Source: Novosphingobium sp.
GTDB lineage: Bacteria > Pseudomonadota > Alphaproteobacteria > Sphingomonadales > Sphingomonadaceae
Assembly: GCF_025351285.1 (NCBI RefSeq)
Contig: NZ_JANXWG010000105.1
Span: 1-64,000 of the forward strand
Length of the DNA: 64,000 nt
Direction: 5' to 3'
Part shown: piece after piece, positions 1-8,847 of the stretch
Layout of the letters: each line of letters begins with the position of its first letter
Numbering within the stretch: the stretch's first letter is position 1
Notes under the pieces: model-generated
Told to the model about the DNA's origin: nothing
Databases searched by the model: none
What the model saw: the letters and a program-made list of their open reading frames with translations, nothing else
Program-made: the position numbers and the translations under genes

Positions 1-396
1 CTGCGGCATGGCGGGCGTTACACACCGCCGGGTGTGGCGGTGGTGCCGCTGGCGTCGGAGGCGGGGCTCGCGGTGTTGGTGGCGCTGCGCTATCACGCGG
101 CCGATGATCGCGACGACTATCGCCTCGGCTGGGTGGACGTCGATGCCAGCCCCGAACAGGTGCCCGCCGATGCCGATGAGCCAGTGGTTCGGCAGCATGT
201 GGCGGCCTGGCTCGATGAACGGCGATCGCTGCTGCTGGCAGTGCGTTCGCGCGTGCTGCCCGAGGCGCATGTGGTCCTGCTCAACCCCGCACATCCCACC
301 GCCGCGCGGCTCGGCCCGCTGACAACCCGCCCGTTCCGCTTTGCCGATTGCCTGCACGAACCGCCAATGCTGGCCCGCTTCAGGAGTATGCCATGA
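1..396 (+). CDS. RES-domain protein, C-terminal part (5' end outside window)
   Basis: The reading frame is already open at base 1 and ends with TGA at 394-396. The visible 131 residues begin RHGGRYTPPG, which resembles the GGRWNPPG signature of RES domains, and end with the LLNPAHP...FRF block typical of the RES C-terminus. RES proteins are NAD+-degrading toxins, usually encoded just downstream of an Xre/MbcA/ParS-type antitoxin; that partner would lie left of the window. The stop overlaps the next start in an ATGA arrangement. The toxin role is inferred from the family; only the C-terminal part is visible, so activity cannot be judged. Confidence 0.72.
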   Translation: MRHGGRYTPPGVAVVPLASEAGLAVLVALRYHAADDRDDYRLGWVDVDASPEQVPADADEPVVRQHVAAWLDERRSLLLAVRSRVLPEAHVVLLNPAHPTAARLGPLTTRPFRFADCLHEPPMLARFRSMP

Positions 397-1331
397 CCGT
401 CCTCGTAATGAATGCTATGGCGCAGCCGCTGATCGAGCCGCATCTGCCGAGCTGGATCGAGCCGCATTTTTTCCGCAACACCGATGAGCTGTTCGATCTG
501 GCGCCACAGGCCGAAATCGGCTGGTTCGATCTTTACGACAAGGCCGACATGGTGACCGCGATGCGCAGCGCCACGAAACTGCGCTGGCTCAATTCGATCT
601 ACGCCGGGCTCGATGGCTGGCCGCTCGATCTGCTGCGCGAGCGGGGCGTGATCGTCACCAACGGCGCCGGGATCAACGCGGTGACGATCGCCGAATATGT
701 GGTGATGGGCATGCTGACGGTGGCCAAGGGCTACCGCGAGGTGGTGCGCGCGCAGGATCGGCACGAGTGGCTGCGCGCGTCGCCGGGTGTGATGGAACTG
801 GCGGGCAGCAAGGCGCTGGTGCTGGGCGCGGGGGCGATCGGGCAGAAGATCGCCCGGATGCTCGGCGGGTTCGATGTCGAAGTGGTCACGGTACGGCGCA
901 CGCCGGGGCCGGGCGACCTCGGCCCCGACAAGTGGCGCGCGCGGCTGGGCGAGTTCGACTGGGTGATCCTGGCGGTGCCATCAACATCCGATACCGCCGC
1001 CATGATCGGCGCGGCCGAGCTTGCGGCGATGAAGCCCACCGCGCACCTGATCAACATCGCGCGCGGCGAGGTGATCGACCAGCCCGCGCTGGTGGCCACG
1101 TTGCAGGCCAAGGCGATCGGCGGCGCGTTCCTCGACGTGACCACGCCCGAACCGCTGCCCGCCGATCACGTGTTGTGGACGTTGCCCAATGCGCACGTAA
1201 CGATGCACTTGTCGGGCCAGGCGCAGAACAAGATGTTCCAGCGCGGCGTGGCGCGGTTTCTTGCCAACATCCCGCGGTTCCATGCCGGCGAAAGGCTGGA
1301 GGCGCAGGTCGACCTCGCGCTAGGTTATTGA
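393..1331 (+). CDS. D-2-hydroxyacid dehydrogenase family protein
   Basis: This 312-residue protein has the layout of NAD(P)-dependent D-2-hydroxyacid dehydrogenases. A Rossmann motif GAGAIG lies at residues 145-150. The catalytic triad candidates are Arg224 in NIARGEVID, Glu253 in DVTTPEP and His272 in HVTMHLSG. It would reduce a 2-keto acid or oxidise a D-2-hydroxyacid in the cytoplasm; the substrate cannot be told. ATG at 393 is chosen over the upstream in-frame ATG at 348 because it overlaps the RES stop (ATGA), suggesting translational coupling. Pairing with a RES gene is unusual and may be chance. Confidence 0.88.
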   Translation: MTVLVMNAMAQPLIEPHLPSWIEPHFFRNTDELFDLAPQAEIGWFDLYDKADMVTAMRSATKLRWLNSIYAGLDGWPLDLLRERGVIVTNGAGINAVTIAEYVVMGMLTVAKGYREVVRAQDRHEWLRASPGVMELAGSKALVLGAGAIGQKIARMLGGFDVEVVTVRRTPGPGDLGPDKWRARLGEFDWVILAVPSTSDTAAMIGAAELAAMKPTAHLINIARGEVIDQPALVATLQAKAIGGAFLDVTTPEPLPADHVLWTLPNAHVTMHLSGQAQNKMFQRGVARFLANIPRFHAGERLEAQVDLALGY

Positions 1332-1525
1332 TCAAACGAGAATGCCTCACAAAACGCGGGTGACAGTGGCGCGGCCATTTGTTAGGCCTGCGTCAGGGCG
1401 GGCTTGGGGGCATATCCAACGACATCGCAGCTTCGCCGGCGGTCGCACGTGAAATTAACCTTGGGCGACCTCGCGCGCAGTAGCGCCGGGGCGCCGGATC
1501 TATCGATCTTGGGCAGGAGCATGCG

Positions 1526-3199
1526 ATGACCGACACGAGCAACACCACTGGGGGCATGAAGGCCTCCGACTTGTTCATCGAATGCCTTGAGGACGAAGGC
1601 GTCGAATACATTTTCGGCGTGCCGGGTGAGGAAAACCTCGATTTCCTCGATTCGCTGTCCCGCTCGACCAAGATCAAACTGATCCTGACCCGCCACGAAC
1701 AAGGCGCCGGCTTCATGGCCGCCACCTACGGCCGCCACACCGGCAAGACCGGCGTGTGCATCGCCACATTGGGGCCTGGCGCGACCAACTTCGTGACAGC
1801 AGCGGCTTATGCCACGTTGGGCGGCATGCCGATCCTGATGATCACCGGCCAGAAGCCGATCAAGAAATCCAAGCAGGGCCGGTTCCAGATCCTCGATGTC
1901 GTGTCGATGATGCAGCCGATCACCAAGTTCACGCACCAGATGCAAAGCTCGGACAACATCCCCAGCCGCGTGCGCGAAGCGTTCCGCTTGGCCGAGGAGG
2001 AAAAGCCCGGCGCCACGCATATCGAACTGCCCGAGGACATCGCCGACGAGCACACCGATTCGCGGCCGCTGGCGCGCAGCCTGGTGCGGCGCCCGAATGC
2101 CGACGGAAAGTCGATCGACATGGCGGTGCAGGCGATCCAGCGCGCCAAGGCGCCGATCCTGGTGCTGGGCGCGGGCGCCAACCGCACGATGACCAGCCGC
2201 ATGCTGCTCGAATTCGTCGAGAAGACCGGCATCCCGTTCCTGACCACGCAGTTGGGCAAGGGCGTGATCGATGAACGCCATCCCAAGTTCCTGGGCTGCG
2301 CGGCGCTTTCCGCCGGCGATTTCGTCCACCGCGCCGTCGAGGATTCGGACTGCATCGTCAACATCGGCCACGACGTGATCGAAAAGCCGCCGTTCTTCAT
2401 GCGCGAAGGCGGCCCGCTGGTGATCCACATGTCGACCAAGACCGCCGAGGTCGATCCGGTCTATTTCCCGCACATCGAGGTGATCGGCGATATCGCCAAC
2501 GCGGTGTGGCAGATGAACCAGAAGATCGTGGCGCAGCCGGCCTGGGATTTCACCAAGATGCTGTCGTACCATGCGGCCGAACTTACCCACACCGGCGGGC
2601 TGGCCAAGGACGAACGCTTCCCGATCTTCCCGCCGCACCTGGTTCAGGCGGTGCGCGATTCGCTGCCCGAAGACGCGATCATCTGTCTCGATAACGGCGT
2701 GTACAAGATCTGGTTCGCGCGCGGTTACACGGCTTATAAGCCAAACACCGTGTTGCTCGACAACGCGCTCGCCACGATGGGCGCCGGGCTTCCCAGCGCG
2801 ATGATGTCGTCGATGGTCTATCCGGATCGCAAGGTCATGGCGATCTGCGGTGACGGCGGGTTCATGATGAACAGCCAGGAAATGGAAACCGCTGTTCGGT
2901 TGAAGCTGAACTTCACTATCCTCATCCTGCGCGATGATTCGTACGGGATGATCCGCTGGAAGCAGGCCAACATGGGCTTCGTCGATTTCGGTCTGACTTA
3001 TGGCAACCCCGATTTCGTCAAGTATGCCGAAAGCTATGGCGCGTTCGGCCACCGTGTGGAATCGGCGGCGCACCTGGAGGAACTGCTGGTGCATTGCCGC
3101 GATACGCCGGGTGTGCACCTGATCGACTGCCCGGTCGACTATACCGAGAACGACCAGATCCTGAACAAGGATATCAAGACGCTCAGCAAGGCGCTGTAA
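1526..3199 (+). CDS. Acetolactate synthase large subunit-like TPP enzyme
   Basis: The 557-residue protein is a thiamine-diphosphate enzyme of the acetolactate synthase family. The N-terminal domain has the TPP-activating Glu58 in LTRHEQGAGF. The C-terminal domain has the Mg/TPP motif beginning GDGG at 442, followed by MMNSQEMETA and the YGMI segment. The start is preceded by AGGAG seven bases upstream (GGCAGGAGCATGCG). No ilvN-like regulatory subunit gene follows; instead an aldehyde dehydrogenase gene does, which points to a catabolic carboligase or decarboxylase role rather than branched-chain amino acid synthesis. That role is inference; the family assignment is firm. Confidence 0.88.
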   Translation: MTDTSNTTGGMKASDLFIECLEDEGVEYIFGVPGEENLDFLDSLSRSTKIKLILTRHEQGAGFMAATYGRHTGKTGVCIATLGPGATNFVTAAAYATLGGMPILMITGQKPIKKSKQGRFQILDVVSMMQPITKFTHQMQSSDNIPSRVREAFRLAEEEKPGATHIELPEDIADEHTDSRPLARSLVRRPNADGKSIDMAVQAIQRAKAPILVLGAGANRTMTSRMLLEFVEKTGIPFLTTQLGKGVIDERHPKFLGCAALSAGDFVHRAVEDSDCIVNIGHDVIEKPPFFMREGGPLVIHMSTKTAEVDPVYFPHIEVIGDIANAVWQMNQKIVAQPAWDFTKMLSYHAAELTHTGGLAKDERFPIFPPHLVQAVRDSLPEDAIICLDNGVYKIWFARGYTAYKPNTVLLDNALATMGAGLPSAMMSSMVYPDRKVMAICGDGGFMMNSQEMETAVRLKLNFTILILRDDSYGMIRWKQANMGFVDFGLTYGNPDFVKYAESYGAFGHRVESAAHLEELLVHCRDTPGVHLIDCPVDYTENDQILNKDIKTLSKAL

Positions 3200-3207
3200 C
3201 CTTAGTT

Positions 3208-3317
3208 CCCCTCCCGCTTGCGGGAGAGGTTAGGGGTGGGCAGCGTCCAAGCGCCCACCTGCTTAGGCCCACCCCCAACCCCTCCCACGCCTGAAACGAT
3301 CGGGCCGGGAGGGGGGA
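3208..3317. repeat. Intergenic palindromic repeat element
   Basis: The spacer between the TPP enzyme and the aldehyde dehydrogenase is a set of nested inverted repeats. A perfect palindrome CTCCCGCTTGCGGGAG lies at 3211-3226. An outer arm TTAGGGGTGGGC at 3230-3241 pairs with GCCCACCCCCAA at 3267-3278, and CCTCCC near 3281 pairs with GGGAGG near 3307. Such GGGGAGGG/CCCCTCCC-rich repeats are common between genes in sphingomonads. The right end runs into the ribosome binding site of the dehydrogenase gene, so it could influence expression of the second gene. Confidence 0.7.
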
Positions 3318-3324
3318 GATTGAT

Positions 3325-4761
<1,437 letters not shown>

Positions 4762-4768
4762 TCGCCCG

Positions 4769-5569
4769 ATGTCGAAGCCCGCAGGCGCGCCGGTCTTTGT
4801 CAGCTACCAGCGCGTCGACGTCGAACACGCGCGGCTGCTTGCCGAACGTCTCACCGCCTATGGCGGAGACGTGTGGTGGGATCGCGAGATTCGCCCGGGC
4901 GAGGACTGGCGCGAGGGCATCGTCGCGGCGATCGAGCGCGCGGAAATCGTCGTCCTGCTCCATTCGGCCGCGGCCGAGCGCTAGGAAGAAGTGCAGAAGG
5001 AGCTTGCGGTGGCGAGCGCCGCGCACAAGACGCTGATCGCCGTAAGGCTGGAAAACCGGCCTCCGCGCGGCCGGTTCCTTTACGAGATGGCCGCACTCAA
5101 TTGGATCGAGGCGTGGCGCGATCCAATCGACGAACTCGACCGGTTGGCGCGCGGCCTCGCGCGGATTGCGCCCGGAACCGCGCGCGCAGAGGTGGCCGAG
5201 ACGATCGGTGCGCGGCCGATCCGCCGCAATTGGTGGTCGCGGATCAGCCGTTCGTGGAGCGCATTGCTCACGATCTGGCTGACCACGATGCTGGTCGGCC
5301 TCGTTGGGCAAGGGCTGATGGGTGAAGGGCTGGCGGCCGCGCGCACCGAACAGGGCCTGGCGCCGGGTGACGCGTTGCCGGTCATCGCCGCGTTCGCTTT
5401 TGCGCCGCTTGCGATCGTGCGCTTCCTCGCTGATCCGCCGACGAGCCTTGGCGCTTGGCTTGTGCTATTGTCGGCGCTGGCGATGCTGGCGTGCTATGCG
5501 CTGATCGGTCGCAGTGCCTGGCGCGCAGCAAACTGGTGGTTGGCGCGCCGGTCGAAGGGAGCGCGATGA
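4769..5569 (+). pseudogene. TIR-domain membrane protein interrupted by an in-frame TAG
   Basis: Reading through TAG at 4982-4984 gives one 266-codon frame. The first 71 codons encode the start of a TIR domain (VFVSYQRVDV, WWDREIRPGEDW, AIERAEIVVLLHS). The frame continues after the stop with VQKELAVASAAHKTLIAVRL, the expected next helix and strand of a TIR fold, then MAALNWIEAW. The C-terminal half has about three hydrophobic segments (near 5257-5325, 5370-5420 and 5450-5520). The stop falls in the region where TIR NADases carry their catalytic glutamate helix. It may be a decayed gene, a sequencing error or a readthrough site; a GTG at 4991 could start a shorter product. The stop overlaps the next start (ATGA), which argues that the frame was recently intact. 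Confidence 0.72.
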
Positions 5570-6474
5570 TGCGCATGCGGGCACTGACCACGCTGGCGGC
5601 AAGCATCGGCCTGGCCGCGTTATGTGCGCCGATCTGTGCTGTTGCGGACGTAGGTTTGGCCGCCACGACGCATCTGGCCCTCTGCCCAACCGATCCAGCA
5701 GCGGCGCTCAACGCATTTGCTTCCCCTCTACCCAACCTACCCGATGCGCTTGCGCTGCTTGGCTGCTCCGATCCAGTGACCCGGGTGCGCGCCATCGCCG
5801 CGCTAGGCGATGCAGAGGCGCCATCGGCCGATGCGATCGCGGCGATCATCGCGCATCTGTCCGATCCAGCCGAGATCATCCGGCAAGAGGCGCTGGTCGC
5901 GACGCTGCGCAATGCCGATGCGATGCGACCAGCATTGCTGGCGAGGATGGCCGCAGACTCGCTCGATACGCCGACCTCGGGGGCCGATTGGGCTGCCGCT
6001 GCGCTCAAGGTGATCGGGCGCGGTGGTGCAAGTGGTGGGCCGGTGCTGCTGCCCGGAGGCTCGCGGTGGCAGGCCTTGTTCGAGCAAGGCATTTATTTGC
6101 CCGGAGCCGCGCCAGCCACGAAAGGCCCAGGCTCATTACTTTCGCCCGACACCGCTGCTCGCTCGGGCGCATTGCCCGTGCGATGTCATCGGAATGCGGC
6201 AACCGGGAAATGGCCCGACATTCGACTTTGCAGGGCGGGATCGCGCGGCGCGACGGCCTATGCCGCGATTGTGGCGGCCGAAGATGGGCTGGCGGAGAAA
6301 ACCAAGGCATTCGAGCAAGCCGCTGTCTTCGCGCTGACAATGACCGCGCAACGGCAAGCCCATCGCGAGCCGCTCATGTCAGCCGATCAGATCACATGCG
6401 AATTGACTGCTGTTTGCGACGAAACCGACTTCGCTAAGGACAGGGCGTATCGAGAAAGTTCTCGCTGGCAGTGA
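5566..6474 (+). CDS. Secreted HEAT-like repeat protein of unknown function
   Basis: The 302-residue protein begins with a clear signal peptide (MMRMRALTTLAASIGLAAL, then an AVA cleavage region). Residues from about 65 to 150 look like HEAT/armadillo helices (VTRVRAIAALGDAE, EIIRQEALVATLRNAD). The C-terminal half has several cysteines and no motif recognised. It should be periplasmic or secreted. The start overlaps the stop of the TIR gene (ATGA), so the two are probably one operon with the next two frames. The function is unknown; a repeat scaffold is the best guess. Confidence 0.7.
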   Translation: MMRMRALTTLAASIGLAALCAPICAVADVGLAATTHLALCPTDPAAALNAFASPLPNLPDALALLGCSDPVTRVRAIAALGDAEAPSADAIAAIIAHLSDPAEIIRQEALVATLRNADAMRPALLARMAADSLDTPTSGADWAAAALKVIGRGGASGGPVLLPGGSRWQALFEQGIYLPGAAPATKGPGSLLSPDTAARSGALPVRCHRNAATGKWPDIRLCRAGSRGATAYAAIVAAEDGLAEKTKAFEQAAVFALTMTAQRQAHREPLMSADQITCELTAVCDETDFAKDRAYRESSRWQ

Positions 6475-6578
6475 TGCCGAAGGCCAGCAAGGCAAGCCAA
6501 AAGCCTTCGTCAAGCGGGCAAAGATCGCGGCCGATATCCAATCAAAGGCGGAAGCGAGGCACCGAAAAAATCGATGCA

Positions 6579-6884
6579 ATGTCGTCACAACTGCCTCACT
6601 TCCCCTGGCCCGCGCCGAGACCGGTGCTCCAGCAGCCCATTCCAATGTCCGCGCTGGGCGGACCGAGCATGACATTGGGCGAGGTGGCCGAAGCCCTGCG
6701 CACCCGCATCCAGGCGGCCGATCCTGATTTCGAGATCGGCCTGTTCGCGGGTCCGTCCGACGGCTTCGTCCTGCTCACCCGGATGGAGCGCATCACCGAT
6801 GACGGCGCGCCGTTCCCCGCGCCGAACCGGTTCACGGTCCGGGGCAACCCCAGCGCCGGTTTCTGGGATGCCATCCGCGGATAG
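6579..6884 (+). CDS. Conserved hypothetical protein, N-terminal half of a frame split by TAG
   Basis: This frame gives 101 residues from the ATG at 6579 (a longer GTG/ATG start at 6471/6474 overlaps the previous stop). The start MSSQLPHFPWPAP followed by TLGEVAEALRTRI and GFVLLTRMERI resembles the N-terminal half of a conserved hypothetical protein of sphingomonads and rhizobia that I recall as about 180-200 residues long. It ends at TAG 6882-6884, and the next codon in the same frame is ATG. The downstream frame encodes what looks like the C-terminal half of the same family. It is either half of a broken gene or one of two split subunits. No function is known. Confidence 0.55.
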   Translation: MSSQLPHFPWPAPRPVLQQPIPMSALGGPSMTLGEVAEALRTRIQAADPDFEIGLFAGPSDGFVLLTRMERITDDGAPFPAPNRFTVRGNPSAGFWDAIRG

Positions 6885-7172
6885 ATGGCCGAACGGCCGG
6901 GGCATTTTCGCGCGATCGCATTCGTGGTGACCGGCCAGATTGCGATCGACCCGACGCGTTCGCCATTGTCCATTCCGCTGGACCGGATCGGCGAAGCCAG
7001 CGCGTTGCCGGCGGCTTTGGCGCGGTTGCCGTTCGGTACACGCAAGGTCTTCGCGCTGGTTTATGCGTTCGAGCGCAGGGCGGGCAAATCGCAGCAGCCG
7101 TGGACCGATGGCGCACCCAGCGCGCTCGTTCATTTGCGGCGCAGCGGGATCGGTGGCCGAATCGGACTTTGA
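6885..7172 (+). CDS. Conserved hypothetical protein, C-terminal half of a frame split by TAG
   Basis: This 95-residue frame starts with ATG directly after the TAG of the upstream frame and in the same frame. The text GHFRAIAFVVT, LARLPFGTRKVFALVYAFERR and ALVHLRRSGI fits the C-terminal half of the conserved protein whose N-terminal half lies upstream. No ribosome binding site precedes the ATG, since upstream bases are coding, so reinitiation or readthrough would be needed. About 225 bases without a convincing gene follow before the cytochrome operon. Confidence 0.5.
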   Translation: MAERPGHFRAIAFVVTGQIAIDPTRSPLSIPLDRIGEASALPAALARLPFGTRKVFALVYAFERRAGKSQQPWTDGAPSALVHLRRSGIGGRIGL

Positions 7173-7412
7173 CCGGGAACGCCGCAAGCGAGACCGTGCC
7201 AGGGCCTGCAAAACCGCAATCGCCTCGGATTTCATGGGTTCAAGTGGTAGTTGGAGGCGATTCAACGCCATTCGAGTCAATTCGGGGCTTGAACCCAGGG
7301 GTGAGACTGGCATAGTCTGTTTCGACGGGTTCGCATTGCAGCATTATCGATAAGCGCGGTTGAATGGGGCAAAGTCCTGACAGCCAGCGTTAAATCGGTG
7401 GAACGAGGGGCA

Positions 7413-8846
7413 ATGCAGGGGACTTCCTTGTCAAAGCGCGGCATTGTGGCCGCTTGGCGTTCGATTCCTCGCGCGGCGACCATTGCGGTCGGCGCTTGCG
7501 TGGCGATGGTGGCAACGGCTTTGGCCGCGGCTTCGCTGATTGCACCTGCTCCACTCCGGGCCGAGGGCGGCAGCGCCGGCTCGATGACCGAGCATTCGTC
7601 GCGCGCACATCTTGGCGTGTCGACGTGCGCGGGTAGCACGTGCCACGGACATTCGGTGCCTGACGGCAATCCTGTCCGGCAGGACGAACTCCTTCAATGG
7701 CAGCAAGAAGCATCACCCACCGGCGCGCATAGCCGCGCCTATCGCGCGATCGTCGAACCGCGCGGGCAGGCGATCATCCGTCGCATGGGCCTCGATTCGG
7801 CCGGCATCCGCAACGAATGCCTCGGCTGTCACGCATCGCCCGGCGCCGTGAAGGTCAGCGAAGGTGTCGATTGCGAAACCTGCCACGGCGCCGCCGGCGG
7901 CTGGATTTCCTCGCACTACACCGTGGGCAAGACCTATCGCCGCGATGTGTCGCAAGGGATGACCGATCTGGTCAATCCAAAGACCCGCGCGAAAGTCTGC
8001 CTCGATTGCCACTTCTCGGGCGAAGGCCAGGGGCAATTCGTCAAGCACCGGATCATGGCTGCGGGCCACCCGCGCGTATCGTTCGAGCTGGACTTGTTCT
8101 CGACGCTGCAGCAGCACTGGAACGAAGACGCCGATTATGCGCAGCGCAAATCCAAGTCGAACACGATGCGGATGTGGGCGGTCGGCCAGGCCGAGGCGGT
8201 CAAGCGCAGCCTTGAACTGTTCAGCCAGCCGGCCCGGGCCAACGATGGCGTATTCCCAGAATTCTACTTCTATGATTGCCATAGCTGCCATCGCCGCATC
8301 ATCGACGGTGAACAGGACAGCGTGAGCGCGGTGCCCAATCCCGGACGCCCGATCCAGACCGGGATGCCGCCGTACAACGACGAGAACATGATCATGCTGC
8401 TCGCCGCGGCCCGTGTGGCGGCGCCCGATTTGGCGGCCACGTTCGACACGCGCTCGAAGGCGTTCCACCGTGCGATGGGCGAAGGTCGAGGGGCTGCGGT
8501 CAGCGCAGCACAGGGCTTGCGGCAGACCGCAGAAGCCTTGTCCGATCGGTTCGCCGCCAGCAGCTTCACCCGCGAACAGACATTCAAGATCATGGACACG
8601 ATCGCGGGCGACGCGATTTCCAGCCGGCTGACCGATTACGAAGGCTCGGTCCAATCGGTCATGGCGATCGACACGCTGCTCAACGGTTTGGTGAACCAGG
8701 GAATGGTACCGCAGGGTTCGGCGGCTGGGCTGCGCGTGCAGATCAACCAAGCTTATGCAGCAGTGCGCGATCCGAACCAGTATAAACCCTTTGCCTTCCG
8801 GCGCGCGCTTTCGGGCGCCATCGGCAGCATCCGGGGCCTTCGCTGA
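7413..8846 (+). CDS. Exported pentaheme cytochrome c
   Basis: The 477-residue protein has an N-terminal hydrophobic export signal (about residues 20-50, ending PAPLRA). It has five haem c attachment motifs: CAGSTCH at 72-78 (a CX4CH site), CLGCH 136-140, CETCH 154-158, CLDCH 196-200 and CHSCH 289-293. Several extra histidines (HSSRAH, HRIMAAGHP) can act as distal ligands. The arrangement resembles the cytochrome c554-like multihaem family. The C-terminal third has no haem sites. ATG at 7413 with GAGG four bases upstream is preferred to GTG at 7398. It is the first gene of a four-gene run of exported proteins and is probably a periplasmic electron carrier. Confidence 0.85.
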   Translation: MQGTSLSKRGIVAAWRSIPRAATIAVGACVAMVATALAAASLIAPAPLRAEGGSAGSMTEHSSRAHLGVSTCAGSTCHGHSVPDGNPVRQDELLQWQQEASPTGAHSRAYRAIVEPRGQAIIRRMGLDSAGIRNECLGCHASPGAVKVSEGVDCETCHGAAGGWISSHYTVGKTYRRDVSQGMTDLVNPKTRAKVCLDCHFSGEGQGQFVKHRIMAAGHPRVSFELDLFSTLQQHWNEDADYAQRKSKSNTMRMWAVGQAEAVKRSLELFSQPARANDGVFPEFYFYDCHSCHRRIIDGEQDSVSAVPNPGRPIQTGMPPYNDENMIMLLAAARVAAPDLAATFDTRSKAFHRAMGEGRGAAVSAAQGLRQTAEALSDRFAASSFTREQTFKIMDTIAGDAISSRLTDYEGSVQSVMAIDTLLNGLVNQGMVPQGSAAGLRVQINQAYAAVRDPNQYKPFAFRRALSGAIGSIRGLR

Positions 8847-8847
8847 C

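Noticed and set aside
1332..1525. A tRNA or small RNA between the first genes
   Set aside because: No cloverleaf or strong hairpin with T-tract was found in these 194 bases; it seems to hold only the promoter region of the TPP enzyme gene.
1382..3118. Long open frame on the minus strand (578 residues)
   Set aside because: It is the antisense shadow of the acetolactate-synthase-like gene; high GC at third positions opens the opposite strand, and the text is rich in Arg/His/Asp without any motif.
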